This document shows, piece by piece, positions 1 to 8,419 of a stretch of DNA of 64,000 bases. Both the position numbers and the translations under genes were made by a program. The DNA is from Celeribacter litoreus (GTDB lineage: Bacteria; Pseudomonadota; Alphaproteobacteria; Rhodobacterales; Rhodobacteraceae), in the NCBI RefSeq assembly GCF_020165855.1, contig NZ_JAIUFY010000014.1, positions 372,001-436,000 of the forward strand, in the 5' to 3' direction. The notes below the pieces were generated by a model. The model did no database searches and was not told where the DNA came from. It saw nothing but the letters and a program-made list of their open reading frames with translations. The stretch's first letter is position 1; each line of letters starts with the position of its first letter.

Positions 1-819
1 CTCTTTGATCTGAGGCCGCAGGCGGAGACCTTGGAGTTTGTGTCTGCTGGTCTTTCGGATCAGTGCGAGATCATCGCGGGGGATGTCACCGACGCGCCCG
101 CAGTCGCCGACGCGATGCTTGGCTGTGGGGCCGTCATCCATCTCGCGGGCCTCATGACTATAGATTGCAAGGCTGATCCGGTCCGTGCGGCGAAAGTCAA
201 CCTGATCGGGGGGCAAACCGTCATCGCAGAGGCGGTGAATGCGCGTGCGTCCCGTCTGGCCTATGCGTCGAGTTCCGCCGTCTATGGCGCGGGCGAGGGG
301 CGTTTGCCCCATCCGGAAACGCTCTACGGGGTTCATAAGCTCGCCATTGAGGGCATGGCGCGGTGTGCGTGGCTCGATCATGGTCTGCCGAGTGTCGGGT
401 TTCGTCCCTACATCGTCTACGGGCCGGGTGAGAGCGCGGGGATCGCGGCGGGACCGTCGATTGCATTGCGGGCTGCTGCACTTGCACAATCCGCGACAAT
501 TCAGTTTTCGGGAGCCGTGGGATTTGTCCATGTCGCCGATGTGGCGCGTGCTTTTGTCCAAGGCTTGTTCGAAGCGACGGAAGGCGCGGAGGTGTTTGAC
601 CTTCACGGGGCGTCGGCCACGGTCGAGGAATTTGTCCGTGCGCTCAAAGACGCAGTGCCGGACGCACGGGTCGAAATCGAGGGAAATCCTCTGAAAACAC
701 CTGAAATTCTGCAGGGCGGGGCGCGTGCGGCGTGGTTCGATGCGCTTCCTGTGACGTCTCTGGAGGACGGAATTTCACAGACTTTGGCGCATTGGCGCGC
801 CGCGTTGCAGGACGCGTGA
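1..819 (+). CDS. NAD-dependent epimerase/dehydratase, 5' end missing
   Basis: The reading frame is open from the first base of the window, so the true start lies upstream. An internal TTG at 31 is not a convincing start. The visible 272 codons are the body of an extended-SDR (NAD-dependent epimerase/dehydratase) protein: an A-S-S-S-A-V-Y-G strand (Ser-rich triad, about codons 90-92), the catalytic Y-x-x-x-K as YGVHK (Tyr109, Lys113), and a substrate-side RPYIVYGPGE segment. The N-terminal GxxGxxG NAD-binding motif must lie outside the window. Such enzymes act on nucleotide sugars or related hydroxy compounds in the cytoplasm; the substrate cannot be told. It reads in the same direction as the shikimate-dehydrogenase-like gene 150 bp downstream and may belong to the same catabolic region. 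The family is clear, the role is not. Confidence 0.85.
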   Translation, partial: LFDLRPQAETLEFVSAGLSDQCEIIAGDVTDAPAVADAMLGCGAVIHLAGLMTIDCKADPVRAAKVNLIGGQTVIAEAVNARASRLAYASSSAVYGAGEGRLPHPETLYGVHKLAIEGMARCAWLDHGLPSVGFRPYIVYGPGESAGIAAGPSIALRAAALAQSATIQFSGAVGFVHVADVARAFVQGLFEATEGAEVFDLHGASATVEEFVRALKDAVPDARVEIEGNPLKTPEILQGGARAAWFDALPVTSLEDGISQTLAHWRAALQDA

Positions 820-864
820 GAAGGGTCGGAGTGCTGCCTGAGCGCTTCGGGTGGGTCTCTAGCG

Positions 865-884
865 AATTGTCCAATTTATCCGGA
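865..884 (+). promoter_or_regulatory. Putative AraC-regulator operator, copy 1
   Basis: The pattern AATTG-N-CCAA-N3-ATCCGGA lies about 85 bp upstream of the shikimate-dehydrogenase/Liv operon. The same bases at the same spacing recur at 10216-10235, between the divergent flavoprotein and AraC-type regulator genes. The two copies agree at 16 of 20 positions. Assignment to the AraC-type regulator is inference. Confidence 0.5.
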
Positions 885-970
885 GCGCCGTCCATTCAGT
901 GACGGGCAAAGGATTGCAATTTTAACTGCAAGAGGGCGCATCGGGAGAACGCGCTGGGGAGGAAATGGGA

Positions 971-1768
971 ATGGATGTCGAGCTGAACGGGGAAACCCTG
1001 CTCTATCCGATCGCGGGCGATCCAATCGCTCAGGTCAAGTCACCGGGACTACTGACCGGCATTCTCGTTGAGCGCGGGAAGAACGCGCTCGTCGTGCCGG
1101 CGCATGTGCATCCAGATGATTACGCGACGTTTGTTGCGACGATGAAAACACTGCCGAATGTCGATGGTCTGATTGCCACTGTTCCGCACAAGCAGGCAAC
1201 GCTCGGATATTGCGACCACCCGACGGAGCGCGCGGCCTTCGCCGGATCTGTCAACGTAATGCACAAGCGCGCCGACGGAACGTGGCAAGGCGATAACACG
1301 GACGGTCAGGGCTATCTCAATGGCGTGGCCGACTGCGGGTTCGATATCGCAGGAAAACGCGCGCTTCTCGTCGGTGTTGGCGGTGCGGGTGCGGCCATTG
1401 CCTACGAAATTCTCGCCCGCGGCGCGGCCTATCTTGCCATCCATGACGTCGACAGCGCGCGTCGGGACGCCACGATTGCCCGCCTCGAAGATCGCTTCCC
1501 CGGCAAAGTCGGCGTGGGGAGCGCTGATCCGACGGGATATGATTTTGTCGGTAACGCAACGCCGGTCGGTATGCGGGAGGGCGATCCTCTGCCGATCGAC
1601 GCACACAAGTATGAAAGCCACCAGTTCGTGGCCGACAGCATCACCAAACCAACCATCACACCACAGCTCGAAATCGCACAGAGCAAAGGCTGCGCCATCA
1701 TGCCGGGGCTCGGCATGTTCAATGCGCAGGCGGAACTCTTGGTGGACGTGATGACTGGCAACTCATGA
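971..1768 (+). CDS. Shikimate/quinate dehydrogenase-like protein (AroE family)
   Basis: A 265-residue AroE-family NAD(P)-dependent dehydrogenase. The ATG at 971 is preferred over 965 because the Shine-Dalgarno GGGGAGGAA (956-964) is then correctly spaced. The catalytic Lys is in TVPHK (Lys74), the substrate Asp is in GDNTD (Asp111), and the Rossmann loop GVGGAG is at about 135-140. The family normally has HSxSP near the N-terminus, with two substrate-binding serines. Here it reads QVKSP, so the first serine is Val22 while Ser24 remains. This suggests a catabolic or altered-substrate member rather than the biosynthetic AroE. It heads an apparent operon with two Liv-type binding proteins and LivHMGF, which points to uptake and oxidation of a hydroaromatic acid. 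A second AroE-like gene at 22604-23437 keeps both serines. Confidence 0.85.
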   Translation: MDVELNGETLLYPIAGDPIAQVKSPGLLTGILVERGKNALVVPAHVHPDDYATFVATMKTLPNVDGLIATVPHKQATLGYCDHPTERAAFAGSVNVMHKRADGTWQGDNTDGQGYLNGVADCGFDIAGKRALLVGVGGAGAAIAYEILARGAAYLAIHDVDSARRDATIARLEDRFPGKVGVGSADPTGYDFVGNATPVGMREGDPLPIDAHKYESHQFVADSITKPTITPQLEIAQSKGCAIMPGLGMFNAQAELLVDVMTGNS

Positions 1769-1822
1769 CGGGTCGCACACACAGATAACCCGTTCCAATC
1801 AGCATCTATCAGGGAGGAGACC

Positions 1823-2950
1823 ATGCTGAAAACTCTACTCACAGGAACCGCGCTCGCCGCAGGTTTCGGACTGGCCGCACAGGCGGACACGATCCACATC
1901 GCAAACATCGCCGAGCTTTCGGGCGCGGGTGCTGCCGCAGGGTCCGTTTGGGCCGATGGCGTGCATCTCGCAATCGACGAGATCAACGAGAACGGCGGCA
2001 TTCTCGGGATGAAGGTCGATATGGCGGAATACGACAGCCAGACCGATCCGCTGCAGTCGCGTGCGCTCGTGCAAAAGGCCATCGACGGCGGCGCGTTCGC
2101 TCTACTGGGCACGGTTTACTCGTCGTCCACCGTTGTGAATATGCTCGTGGCCCAACAGAACGGCATCCCGCAGTTCACCGGTTCCGAGGCCCCGTCCATT
2201 ACATCCAAGGGCAACCCCTACATCTTCCGCACCGCCTTTGGTGCGCAGAAGGGGATGCCGAAGATCGGCGCTTTCCTCAAAGACACGCTTGGCGTCGATA
2301 AGGTCGCGATTGCATGGGCGAACACCGAATACGGTAAAGGCGGGCATGATGCGTTCACCAATGTTGCCGAAGAGATGGGTCTCGATATCGTGGCCGACGT
2401 GCCGTCAGAGCAGGGCCAAGCGGACTTCTCCGCTGACGTTCTCAAGATCAAGAACGCAGGTGCGGAAGCCGTCTTTATCTACCTTACCGAAGAAGAAAGC
2501 GCGCGTTTCCTGATCGAAGCCGAAAAGCAGGGTCTCGATATTCCGCGTGTGGGTGACACGGTGCTCGCCTCTCAGAAGGTGATCGACCTCGCCGGTGGTG
2601 CTGCTGAGGGCGCACTGGGCCACGTCGGTCTATCCGCCGATGCACCTGTTCCGCTCCTGAAGGAGATGGATGCGAAGTTCACAGAGCGCTTCGGCTACCG
2701 TCCGGATCACAACGCGATCAAGGGCTACATTGGCGCCTACACCATCAAATATGGCACTGAAATAGTTGGTGAAATTGACAGCCAGAAGCTCGCGGATGCG
2801 ATGCATGGTCTGTGCCTTGATGCCGAAACCTATCCGGGTGTTCTGATGGACATCTGCTGGGATGAGACCGGCGAAGTGTCCCGCGAGAGCTTCATGGTCG
2901 AAGTGAAGAACAACGCACAGGAAATCACGACCATCCTGCCGCCGAACTAA
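1823..2950 (+). CDS. Liv-type ABC transporter substrate-binding protein, copy 1
   Basis: A 375-residue periplasmic binding protein of the branched-chain amino acid/amide (LivK, peripla_BP_6) family. It has a Sec signal peptide (about residues 1-21, ending A-A-Q-A). A strong ribosome site, AGGGAGGAGACC, precedes the ATG. The mature protein opens with a beta strand, HIANIAELSG, then the ligand-loop region LLGTVYSSSTVV typical of the family. It is followed by a highly similar second copy at 3070-4200 and by membrane and ATPase genes in one direction. The neighbouring dehydrogenase makes a hydroaromatic or carboxylate ligand more likely than an amino acid, but this is inference. Confidence 0.9.
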   Translation: MLKTLLTGTALAAGFGLAAQADTIHIANIAELSGAGAAAGSVWADGVHLAIDEINENGGILGMKVDMAEYDSQTDPLQSRALVQKAIDGGAFALLGTVYSSSTVVNMLVAQQNGIPQFTGSEAPSITSKGNPYIFRTAFGAQKGMPKIGAFLKDTLGVDKVAIAWANTEYGKGGHDAFTNVAEEMGLDIVADVPSEQGQADFSADVLKIKNAGAEAVFIYLTEEESARFLIEAEKQGLDIPRVGDTVLASQKVIDLAGGAAEGALGHVGLSADAPVPLLKEMDAKFTERFGYRPDHNAIKGYIGAYTIKYGTEIVGEIDSQKLADAMHGLCLDAETYPGVLMDICWDETGEVSRESFMVEVKNNAQEITTILPPN

Positions 2951-2966
2951 GGCGACCGAAGAAAAG

Positions 2967-2995
2967 TCCCTGCGCCGTGGAGGTCGGCGCAGGGA
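2967..2995 (+). other. Strong intercistronic hairpin between the two binding-protein genes
   Basis: A perfect 11-bp inverted repeat (TCCCTGCGCCG at 2967-2977, complement at 2985-2995) with a 7-nt loop. No T-run follows, so mRNA stabilisation or partial attenuation is more likely than full termination. Confidence 0.7.
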
Positions 2996-3069
2996 GCGAA
3001 TTGCAGGCCCACGCACATCAAAAAGGGCCGCTTTTCAAGCACCTGAAAAGGTCTAGGGAGGGACTAATC

Positions 3070-4200
3070 ATGAAACGCACTTATCTGGCTGGTGTCAGCC
3101 TGACTGCACTTTTGATGGCCGGTGGCGCAGTCGCCGAGACGGTCAAGATTGCCAACATTTCCGAGCTGTCCGGCCCGGGCGCTGCGGCCGGGACGGTCTG
3201 GGCGCACGGTGTCGAGTTGGCCGTGGATGAGATTAACGAGCACGGCGGTATCCTCGGGATGCCCGTCGAGATGAAAGAATACGACAGCCAGACGGACCCG
3301 CAGGTCAGCCGCGCTCTGGTGCAGAAGGCGATCGATGAGGGCGCATTTGCGCTGCTCGGCACGGTCTATTCGTCCTCGACCGTCGTGAACATGCTCGTCG
3401 CGCAGATGAACGGCATTCCACAGTTCACCGCATCCGAGGCCCCGTCGATCACCTCGAAAGGCAACCCCTACATCTTCCGCACCAACTGGGGCGCACAGAA
3501 AGGGATGCCGAAGATCGGCAGCTACCTGAAGGACCAGCTCGGCGTTTCCAAAGTCGCGATTGCCTGGGCCAACACCGAATTCGGCAAGGGCGGCCACGAC
3601 AGCTTTGTGTCCATCGTTGAGGACATGGGTCTAGACGTCGTTGCAGATATTCCGTCCGAACAGGGCCAAGCGGACTTCTCCGCAGACGTTCTCAAGATCA
3701 AGAACTCTGATGCAGAAGCCGTCTTCATCTACCTGACACAGGAAGAGGCCGCGCGGTTCCTGATGGAAGCCACGAAGCAAGGCCTCGACATCCCGAAAAT
3801 CGGGGACAGCGTTCTGACCTCCGAGAAGGTGATCGATCTGGCCGGTGCCGCCGCGAATGGTGCGAAAGGCCACGTCGCTTTGACCATCGCCGCCGACGAA
3901 CCGCGGGTTCAGGAGTTTGCAGACAAGTTCTCCGAACGCTTTGGCTATAGCCCCGATTACAACGCGATGAAGGGCTATATCGGCGCTTACACGATCAAAT
4001 ACGGCACGGAGATGGTGGGTGAGGTGAATAGCCAGAAACTCGCTGATGTGGTGCACGGTCTGTGTCTCGACGCCGATGAGTATCCCGGCGTTCTGATCGA
4101 TATGTGCTGGGACGATACCGGAGAGGTCTCCCGCGAAAGTTACATGGTCGAGGTCGTCGATGGCCGCGAACAGGTGTCCGAAGTTCTCCCAGCGAACTGA
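3070..4200 (+). CDS. Liv-type ABC transporter substrate-binding protein, copy 2
   Basis: A 376-residue paralogue of the preceding gene. The ATG at 3070 is chosen because the leader MKRTYLAG...AVA-ETVKIAN is a proper Sec signal peptide and a GGGAGG site sits just upstream (about 3056-3061); an in-frame start at 2977 would place non-signal residues in front. The two proteins share long identical blocks, for example EYDSQTDP, GTVYSSSTVVNMLVAQ and GQADFSADVLKIKN. They differ most around residues 270-290 (SADAPVP versus TIAADEP). A tandem duplication of the binding protein served by one LivHMGF set suggests two ligands or a broadened ligand range. Confidence 0.9.
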   Translation: MKRTYLAGVSLTALLMAGGAVAETVKIANISELSGPGAAAGTVWAHGVELAVDEINEHGGILGMPVEMKEYDSQTDPQVSRALVQKAIDEGAFALLGTVYSSSTVVNMLVAQMNGIPQFTASEAPSITSKGNPYIFRTNWGAQKGMPKIGSYLKDQLGVSKVAIAWANTEFGKGGHDSFVSIVEDMGLDVVADIPSEQGQADFSADVLKIKNSDAEAVFIYLTQEEAARFLMEATKQGLDIPKIGDSVLTSEKVIDLAGAAANGAKGHVALTIAADEPRVQEFADKFSERFGYSPDYNAMKGYIGAYTIKYGTEMVGEVNSQKLADVVHGLCLDADEYPGVLIDMCWDDTGEVSRESYMVEVVDGREQVSEVLPAN

Positions 4201-4231
4201 TGTTCGCATTTCAGGCGGCATGTCCGCCTCA

Positions 4232-4266
4232 CCCTGTCCCCGCTCCTATTCGGGGGCAGGGGTTTT
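4232..4266 (+). terminator. Attenuator-like hairpin plus T-run before livH
   Basis: CCCTG-T-CCCCG at 4232-4242 pairs with CGGGG-G-CAGGG at 4251-4261. The stem has 11 pairs including one G-T, with an 8-nt loop, and TTTT follows at 4263-4266. A smaller 6-bp hairpin precedes it at 4213-4229. This looks like a leaky Rho-independent terminator limiting read-through from the binding-protein genes into livHMGF. Confidence 0.7.
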
Positions 4267-4294
4267 GTCCACTTAAACACGGGAAGGAATGGCA

Positions 4295-5173
4295 ATGGCC
4301 GAACTCCTGCAAATCTTAGTCTCGGGACTGTCGGCGGGCGCGATCTATGCTCTTGCGGCTGTCGGTTTCACCCTGCTGTGGCAGGCGTCCCAAACCATCA
4401 ACTTCGCGCAGGGCGAGTTCGTGATGCTGCCGGCCTTCTTTGTGCTCGCGGGTATGACGATCTTTGGCCTGCCGCTCTGGGCCGCGATCCTGACCGCCAT
4501 GGTGCTGTCGCTCCTGATTTTGGGGGCGATGTTCAAAAAGCTGATCGTCGAACCGATGCTACCGCACGGCACGCTGCCTCTGGTCATCGCGACCATCGCG
4601 CTCGGGCTCCTGATGAAGGAAAGTGTCAAAGAGTTCTACTCTGCGCAGGGCCAGCCCTTCCCGACGCTTTTCCCGCAGCATGTGCTCGACTTCTTCGGCG
4701 CGTCGATCTCTGTGCAGGACATCTGCAACCTGATCGTGGCGTTTGCGGCGATTATCTCTCTGCAACTGTTCCTCGGGCGCACCCGAACAGGCCGCGCGAT
4801 GCAGGCAACCGCGCAGGACCCGCGCGTCGCCGAAATCCTCGGCGTCGATGTGAAGCGGATGGTGATGTACACCTTCCTGATCAACGGCGCGCTGGCGGCG
4901 ATTGCGTCGATCCTGATCTCGCCTGTGTATCTCGCGAAGTTCTCCAACGGTGAGACGCTCGGCATGATCGCCTTCATCGCGGCCATCGTCGGCGGCTTCA
5001 ATCAGATCAAAGGCGCGCTCGTGGGCGGTCTGTTGATCGGTGTGATCGACAACGTCGCCGCCGTCTACATCTCCGCCGAATACCGCGCGGCGATCCCGCT
5101 CATCCTGCTCATTGTTATCATCATGGTGCGTCCGCAAGGCATCATGGGCACGTCCGAAGGGAGGACCGTATGA
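4295..5173 (+). CDS. livH: Liv-type ABC permease, LivH family
   Basis: A 292-residue inner-membrane permease. The ATG at 4295 is better spaced from GGAAGGA (4282-4288) than the in-frame ATG at 4289. The sequence has about eight hydrophobic segments, the N-terminal LVSGLSAGAIYALAAVGF typical of LivH, and the cytoplasmic EAA-like loop with TGRAMQATAQDP and AEILGVDVKRM that contacts the ATPases. It ends in an ATGA overlap with livM, showing translational coupling. With LivM, LivG and LivF it forms the transport pore for the two upstream binding proteins. The symbol denotes family, not proven branched-chain amino acid specificity. Confidence 0.9.
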   Translation: MAELLQILVSGLSAGAIYALAAVGFTLLWQASQTINFAQGEFVMLPAFFVLAGMTIFGLPLWAAILTAMVLSLLILGAMFKKLIVEPMLPHGTLPLVIATIALGLLMKESVKEFYSAQGQPFPTLFPQHVLDFFGASISVQDICNLIVAFAAIISLQLFLGRTRTGRAMQATAQDPRVAEILGVDVKRMVMYTFLINGALAAIASILISPVYLAKFSNGETLGMIAFIAAIVGGFNQIKGALVGGLLIGVIDNVAAVYISAEYRAAIPLILLIVIIMVRPQGIMGTSEGRTV

Positions 5174-6141
5174 CCGCTCTCCGTATCCTTTTTCTGTTCG
5201 CATTCGGTATCGCGCTCTTCATCGCGCCGATGGGGCAGGGCAACTACATCATCTACGTTCTGTGCTCCTGGCTGATCTTCTCGATCTCTGCCATGGGCCT
5301 CAACCTCACCCTCGGCTACGCAGGTCAGATCAGTCTGGCACAAGCGGCCTTCATGGGGATCGGGGCCTATATCACCGCGCTCCTCACCATGGCCGGTGTG
5401 CACTGGATCTTCGCGGTCTTCTGTTCCATCTCCGCGAGCTTTGTGATCGGTCTCGCCCTCGGCTATCCGGCGTTGCGCGTCCAGCACCACTTCCTCGCCT
5501 TCGTGACGCTCGCCTTCAACACGCTCGTGTTCCTCGTGCTTCGGAACGAAGACTGGCTCACGGGTGGGTCCCTCGGCCTCGTCGGTATCCCGCGTCCTGA
5601 GTTCGGTCCGTTCAACACGATGATGCAGCTGCCGTTCTACTACTTCGTTGTGGTCTGCTTCCTGATCACCGCAGCCGCCATGGCGTGGATGCTTCACTCT
5701 CCTTGGGGACGTGCGTTCAAGGCGCTCCGTGAAAACCCGATCCGCGCCAACTCTCTGGGCCTCAACACCACGCGCATGACATTGCTGGCCTTCGCCATCG
5801 GTTCTGCCATGGGTGGCCTCGCTGGCGCACTCCAAGCTCCGCTCGTGCAGTTCATCGAACCCGGGTCCTTCACGCTGATCCTGTCGCTCAAAATCCTGCT
5901 GATGGTGATTGTGGGTGGCTCCGGCTACTTCTTCGGCCCCATTCTTGGCGCGGGCCTAGTGGTCCTTCTGCCTGAAATGCTCCGCTTTACCGACGGCTAC
6001 TACCTCATCATCTACGCACTGCTTGTGTTGGTCGTGATGATCTTCTCGCCGCAGGGTCTCATTGGCCTCGGACAGAAACTGCTCGCCTCCTTCAAACCGC
6101 AAGAGGAGCGTGGCGATCTCAAACAGGGAGCGCAATTGTGA
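5170..6141 (+). CDS. livM: Liv-type ABC permease, LivM family
   Basis: A 323-residue inner-membrane permease beginning inside the livH stop (ATGA). It contains the LivM hallmarks GLNLTLGYAGQISLAQAAF near residues 40-60, the cytoplasmic coupling loop SPWGRAFKALRENPIRANSLG, and a C-terminal IFSPQGLIGL tail. It has multiple hydrophobic helices. It pairs with LivH as the heteromeric pore; the length is normal for the family. The stop codon overlaps the start of livG, so the four membrane and ATPase genes appear tightly coupled. Confidence 0.9.
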   Translation: MTALRILFLFAFGIALFIAPMGQGNYIIYVLCSWLIFSISAMGLNLTLGYAGQISLAQAAFMGIGAYITALLTMAGVHWIFAVFCSISASFVIGLALGYPALRVQHHFLAFVTLAFNTLVFLVLRNEDWLTGGSLGLVGIPRPEFGPFNTMMQLPFYYFVVVCFLITAAAMAWMLHSPWGRAFKALRENPIRANSLGLNTTRMTLLAFAIGSAMGGLAGALQAPLVQFIEPGSFTLILSLKILLMVIVGGSGYFFGPILGAGLVVLLPEMLRFTDGYYLIIYALLVLVVMIFSPQGLIGLGQKLLASFKPQEERGDLKQGAQL

Positions 6142-6890
6142 TGCAAGCCAATACAGTTCTGTCCGTTCAGGACATCAACAAACACTTCGGCCCGATCCGC
6201 GCGGTCAATGGCGTGACGTTCGAGGTCGAAAAGGGTGAAATCCTCGGTCTCATCGGACCGAACGGCTCCGGCAAGTCCACGCTGTTCAACTGTATCCTCG
6301 GACAGCTCACGCCCACCTCGGGCGGCGTGCAGATCAACGGGAAATCGGTGGCAGGTGCGCAGGCGCATGAACTGAGCAAAATGGGCGTGGGCCGCACATT
6401 CCAGCAACTCTCCGTCTTCCCCGAGATGACCGTGATCGAGAACATCATCATGGCGGGGCAGGAGCATCATGGCACGATGCTCACACGCCTCTTCGGCAAA
6501 TCCGACGCCGGTCTGACGGGCGAGGCCGAAAAGATGATCGAGTTCTTCCGCCTCGGCCACCTGCGTGACGAAAAGGCGGGCGCGCTGTCCTACGGTCAGC
6601 AGAAACTGCTCGATGCCGCGATGGCCTTTATGGCGGGGCCAGAGATTGTGCTGCTCGATGAACCGGCAGGCGGGGTGAACCTCACGATGCTCCAGTATCT
6701 CAAGGAGCGTCTCATCACCTACAACCGTGAACACGGCACGACCTTTGTTGTGATCGAACACAACATGGAATTCGTGATGTCGCTGTGCACGCGGATCATC
6801 GTGCTGGCAGAAGGGCAGATCATTGCCGAGGGCGCGCCCGAGGACATCCGCTCGAACCAGCAAGTTATCGACGCATATCTGGGAGGCTGA
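6138..6890 (+). CDS. livG: Liv-type ABC ATPase, LivG family
   Basis: A 250-residue nucleotide-binding subunit. Walker A is GPNGSGKST (about residues 38-46), the ABC signature is LSYGQQKLLDAAM, and Walker B is EIVLLDEPAGGV. The C-terminal tail GAPEDIRSNQQVIDAYLGG is characteristic of LivG. Two starts are possible in frame: GTG at 6138, well spaced from AGGGAG (6125-6130), or ATG at 6141, which overlaps the livM TGA. It energises the LivHM pore from the cytoplasmic side. Confidence 0.9.
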   Translation: MMQANTVLSVQDINKHFGPIRAVNGVTFEVEKGEILGLIGPNGSGKSTLFNCILGQLTPTSGGVQINGKSVAGAQAHELSKMGVGRTFQQLSVFPEMTVIENIIMAGQEHHGTMLTRLFGKSDAGLTGEAEKMIEFFRLGHLRDEKAGALSYGQQKLLDAAMAFMAGPEIVLLDEPAGGVNLTMLQYLKERLITYNREHGTTFVVIEHNMEFVMSLCTRIIVLAEGQIIAEGAPEDIRSNQQVIDAYLGG

Positions 6891-6892
6891 TT

Positions 6893-7624
6893 ATGTCTGC
6901 AATGCTTGAACTCAAAGACCTCTACGGCGGCTATGGCAAGATCACCATCTTGAACGGCACGACCTTTTCCATCCCGCGCGGGACGATCACTACGGTGATC
7001 GGACCCAACGGAGCGGGCAAATCGACGGTGTTCAAAGCCATCTTCGGGATGCTCGACATCCACTCCGGCCAGATCATTTTCGACGGGGAGGACGTGACGC
7101 GGTCCTCGCCCAAACAGATGATCGGCCATGGAGTCACCTACGTGCCGCAGGGCCGCAACGTCATTCCGCAGCTGTCTGTCTGGCACAATCTGGAGATGGG
7201 CGGGATCACGTCCAACGATCAGGCGAGTGTGAAGCGCCGTATGGAGCTCGTCATGGACCAGTTCCCGATGTTGCGCCAGTTCAAGGACCGCAAAGCGATC
7301 GAGCTTTCCGGTGGTCAGCAAAAGCAGCTCGAAATTGCACGCTCTCTGCTGTTGGACCCGAAGATGGTGCTCATCGACGAGCCGTCCATCGGTCTGTCGC
7401 CGAACCTCGTTCAGGAGGTGTTCGAGACCCTCAAAGCGCTGCGCGATGAGGGGGTGACGATCCTCATGGTCGAGCAGAACGCCAAAGCCGCGCTTGCGAT
7501 GTCCGACTACGGGATCGTGCTCGAACTCGGTCAGATGCGCATGCACGACAAGGCCGACAAACTTTTGGCCGACCCGAAGGTCGGCCAGTTGTTCTTGGGT
7601 GGTCATATGGAGGAGGTGGCCTGA
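6893..7624 (+). CDS. livF: Liv-type ABC ATPase, LivF family
   Basis: A 243-residue second nucleotide-binding subunit. The ATG at 6893 is chosen because GGGAGG (6881-6886) lies upstream and the protein then begins MSAMLELKDLYGGYGK, a normal LivF start. Walker A is GPNGAGKST, the signature is LSGGQQKQLEIARS, and Walker B is MVLIDEPSIGLSPN. It lies 2 bp after livG. It is the last gene of the dehydrogenase-binding protein-livHMGF run; a hairpin over its stop codon separates it from the convergent SDR gene. Confidence 0.9.
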   Translation: MSAMLELKDLYGGYGKITILNGTTFSIPRGTITTVIGPNGAGKSTVFKAIFGMLDIHSGQIIFDGEDVTRSSPKQMIGHGVTYVPQGRNVIPQLSVWHNLEMGGITSNDQASVKRRMELVMDQFPMLRQFKDRKAIELSGGQQKQLEIARSLLLDPKMVLIDEPSIGLSPNLVQEVFETLKALRDEGVTILMVEQNAKAALAMSDYGIVLELGQMRMHDKADKLLADPKVGQLFLGGHMEEVA

Positions 7625-7633
7625 GCCACCTCC
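7612..7633. terminator. Hairpin over the livF stop codon, between convergent genes
   Basis: A perfect 9-bp inverted repeat (GGAGGTGGC at 7612-7620, complement at 7625-7633) whose 4-nt loop CTGA contains the livF TGA. It is followed only by CTTAACA, so it would be a weak or Rho-assisted terminator on either strand. Confidence 0.5.
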
Positions 7634-7642
7634 CTTAACATG

Positions 7643-8419
7643 TCACTCGGTAAATCCGGGACGGGGGACGCTTCCCATCAGGGTCTGGCTCAAGCCCCCG
7701 TCCACCACAATTTCCTGACCGTTGATATAGCTGGCGCGTTCCGAAGCAAGGAACGCGGCGGCATTTGCCATGTCATCGGCGGCGCCGATCCGGCCAACGG
7801 GCACGCGGCGCTCGCGGGCGACTTTGACCTCGGTGTTGGCATAGAATGGCTCCGACATGGGTGTCAGGACGAGACCCGGGGAGACGACGTTGGAACGCAC
7901 GCCCTTCGGTCCCCACTCATAGGCCAAAGTGCGCGAGAGCATCGCGACAGCGGCCTTGCCGGGCGAATAGGCGCCGGAGAAGGGCTGCGGCTGGCTCGCC
8001 GAGATCGACGCGACATGAATGAGCGCGCCGGTGCCTTTCGCAATCATCTGCGCGCCAAACGCCTGCGCGGTGATGAAACACCCGTCGAGGTTCACGCGCA
8101 ACATCGCCTGCCAGTCCTCAAGGCTCAACTCCTCAAGCGGTCCGGGGCGCAAGATACCCGCGTTGTTCACGAGCACATCGGCCCCGCCGAGCTTGGCAAT
8201 GCCCTCTGCCGCCTGCACGACAGACGCAGGATTGGACACGTCGCATCCGAACCCGTAACCGCCCACATCATGCGCAGCCGCTTCGGCATCCTCGGCGCGG
8301 TAGTCGAGGGCCACAACCGTGGCCCCCAATTCCTTGAACGTCGTCAGCATGGCACGGCCGATCCCGCCCGAGCCTCCGGTGACAACAACGCATTTTCCAG
8401 TGAAATCAATCCAGCCCAT
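7643..8419 (-). CDS. Short-chain dehydrogenase/reductase (SDR)
   Basis: A 258-residue classical SDR. The cofactor loop is TGGSGGIG (residues 14-21), NNAG lies in the middle, and the catalytic Tyr-Lys pair is YSPGK after a Ser-containing SISAS strand. The C-terminus ends INGQEIVVDGG, usual for 3-oxoacyl-reductase/glucose-dehydrogenase-like SDRs. Its start codon directly abuts the stop of the upstream flavoprotein gene at 8420-10111, so the two are almost certainly co-transcribed and may act in sequence on one substrate. NAD(P) preference and substrate are not readable from sequence alone. Confidence 0.88.
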   Translation of the reverse strand: MGWIDFTGKCVVVTGGSGGIGRAMLTTFKELGATVVALDYRAEDAEAAAHDVGGYGFGCDVSNPASVVQAAEGIAKLGGADVLVNNAGILRPGPLEELSLEDWQAMLRVNLDGCFITAQAFGAQMIAKGTGALIHVASISASQPQPFSGAYSPGKAAVAMLSRTLAYEWGPKGVRSNVVSPGLVLTPMSEPFYANTEVKVARERRVPVGRIGAADDMANAAAFLASERASYINGQEIVVDGGLSQTLMGSVPRPGFTE

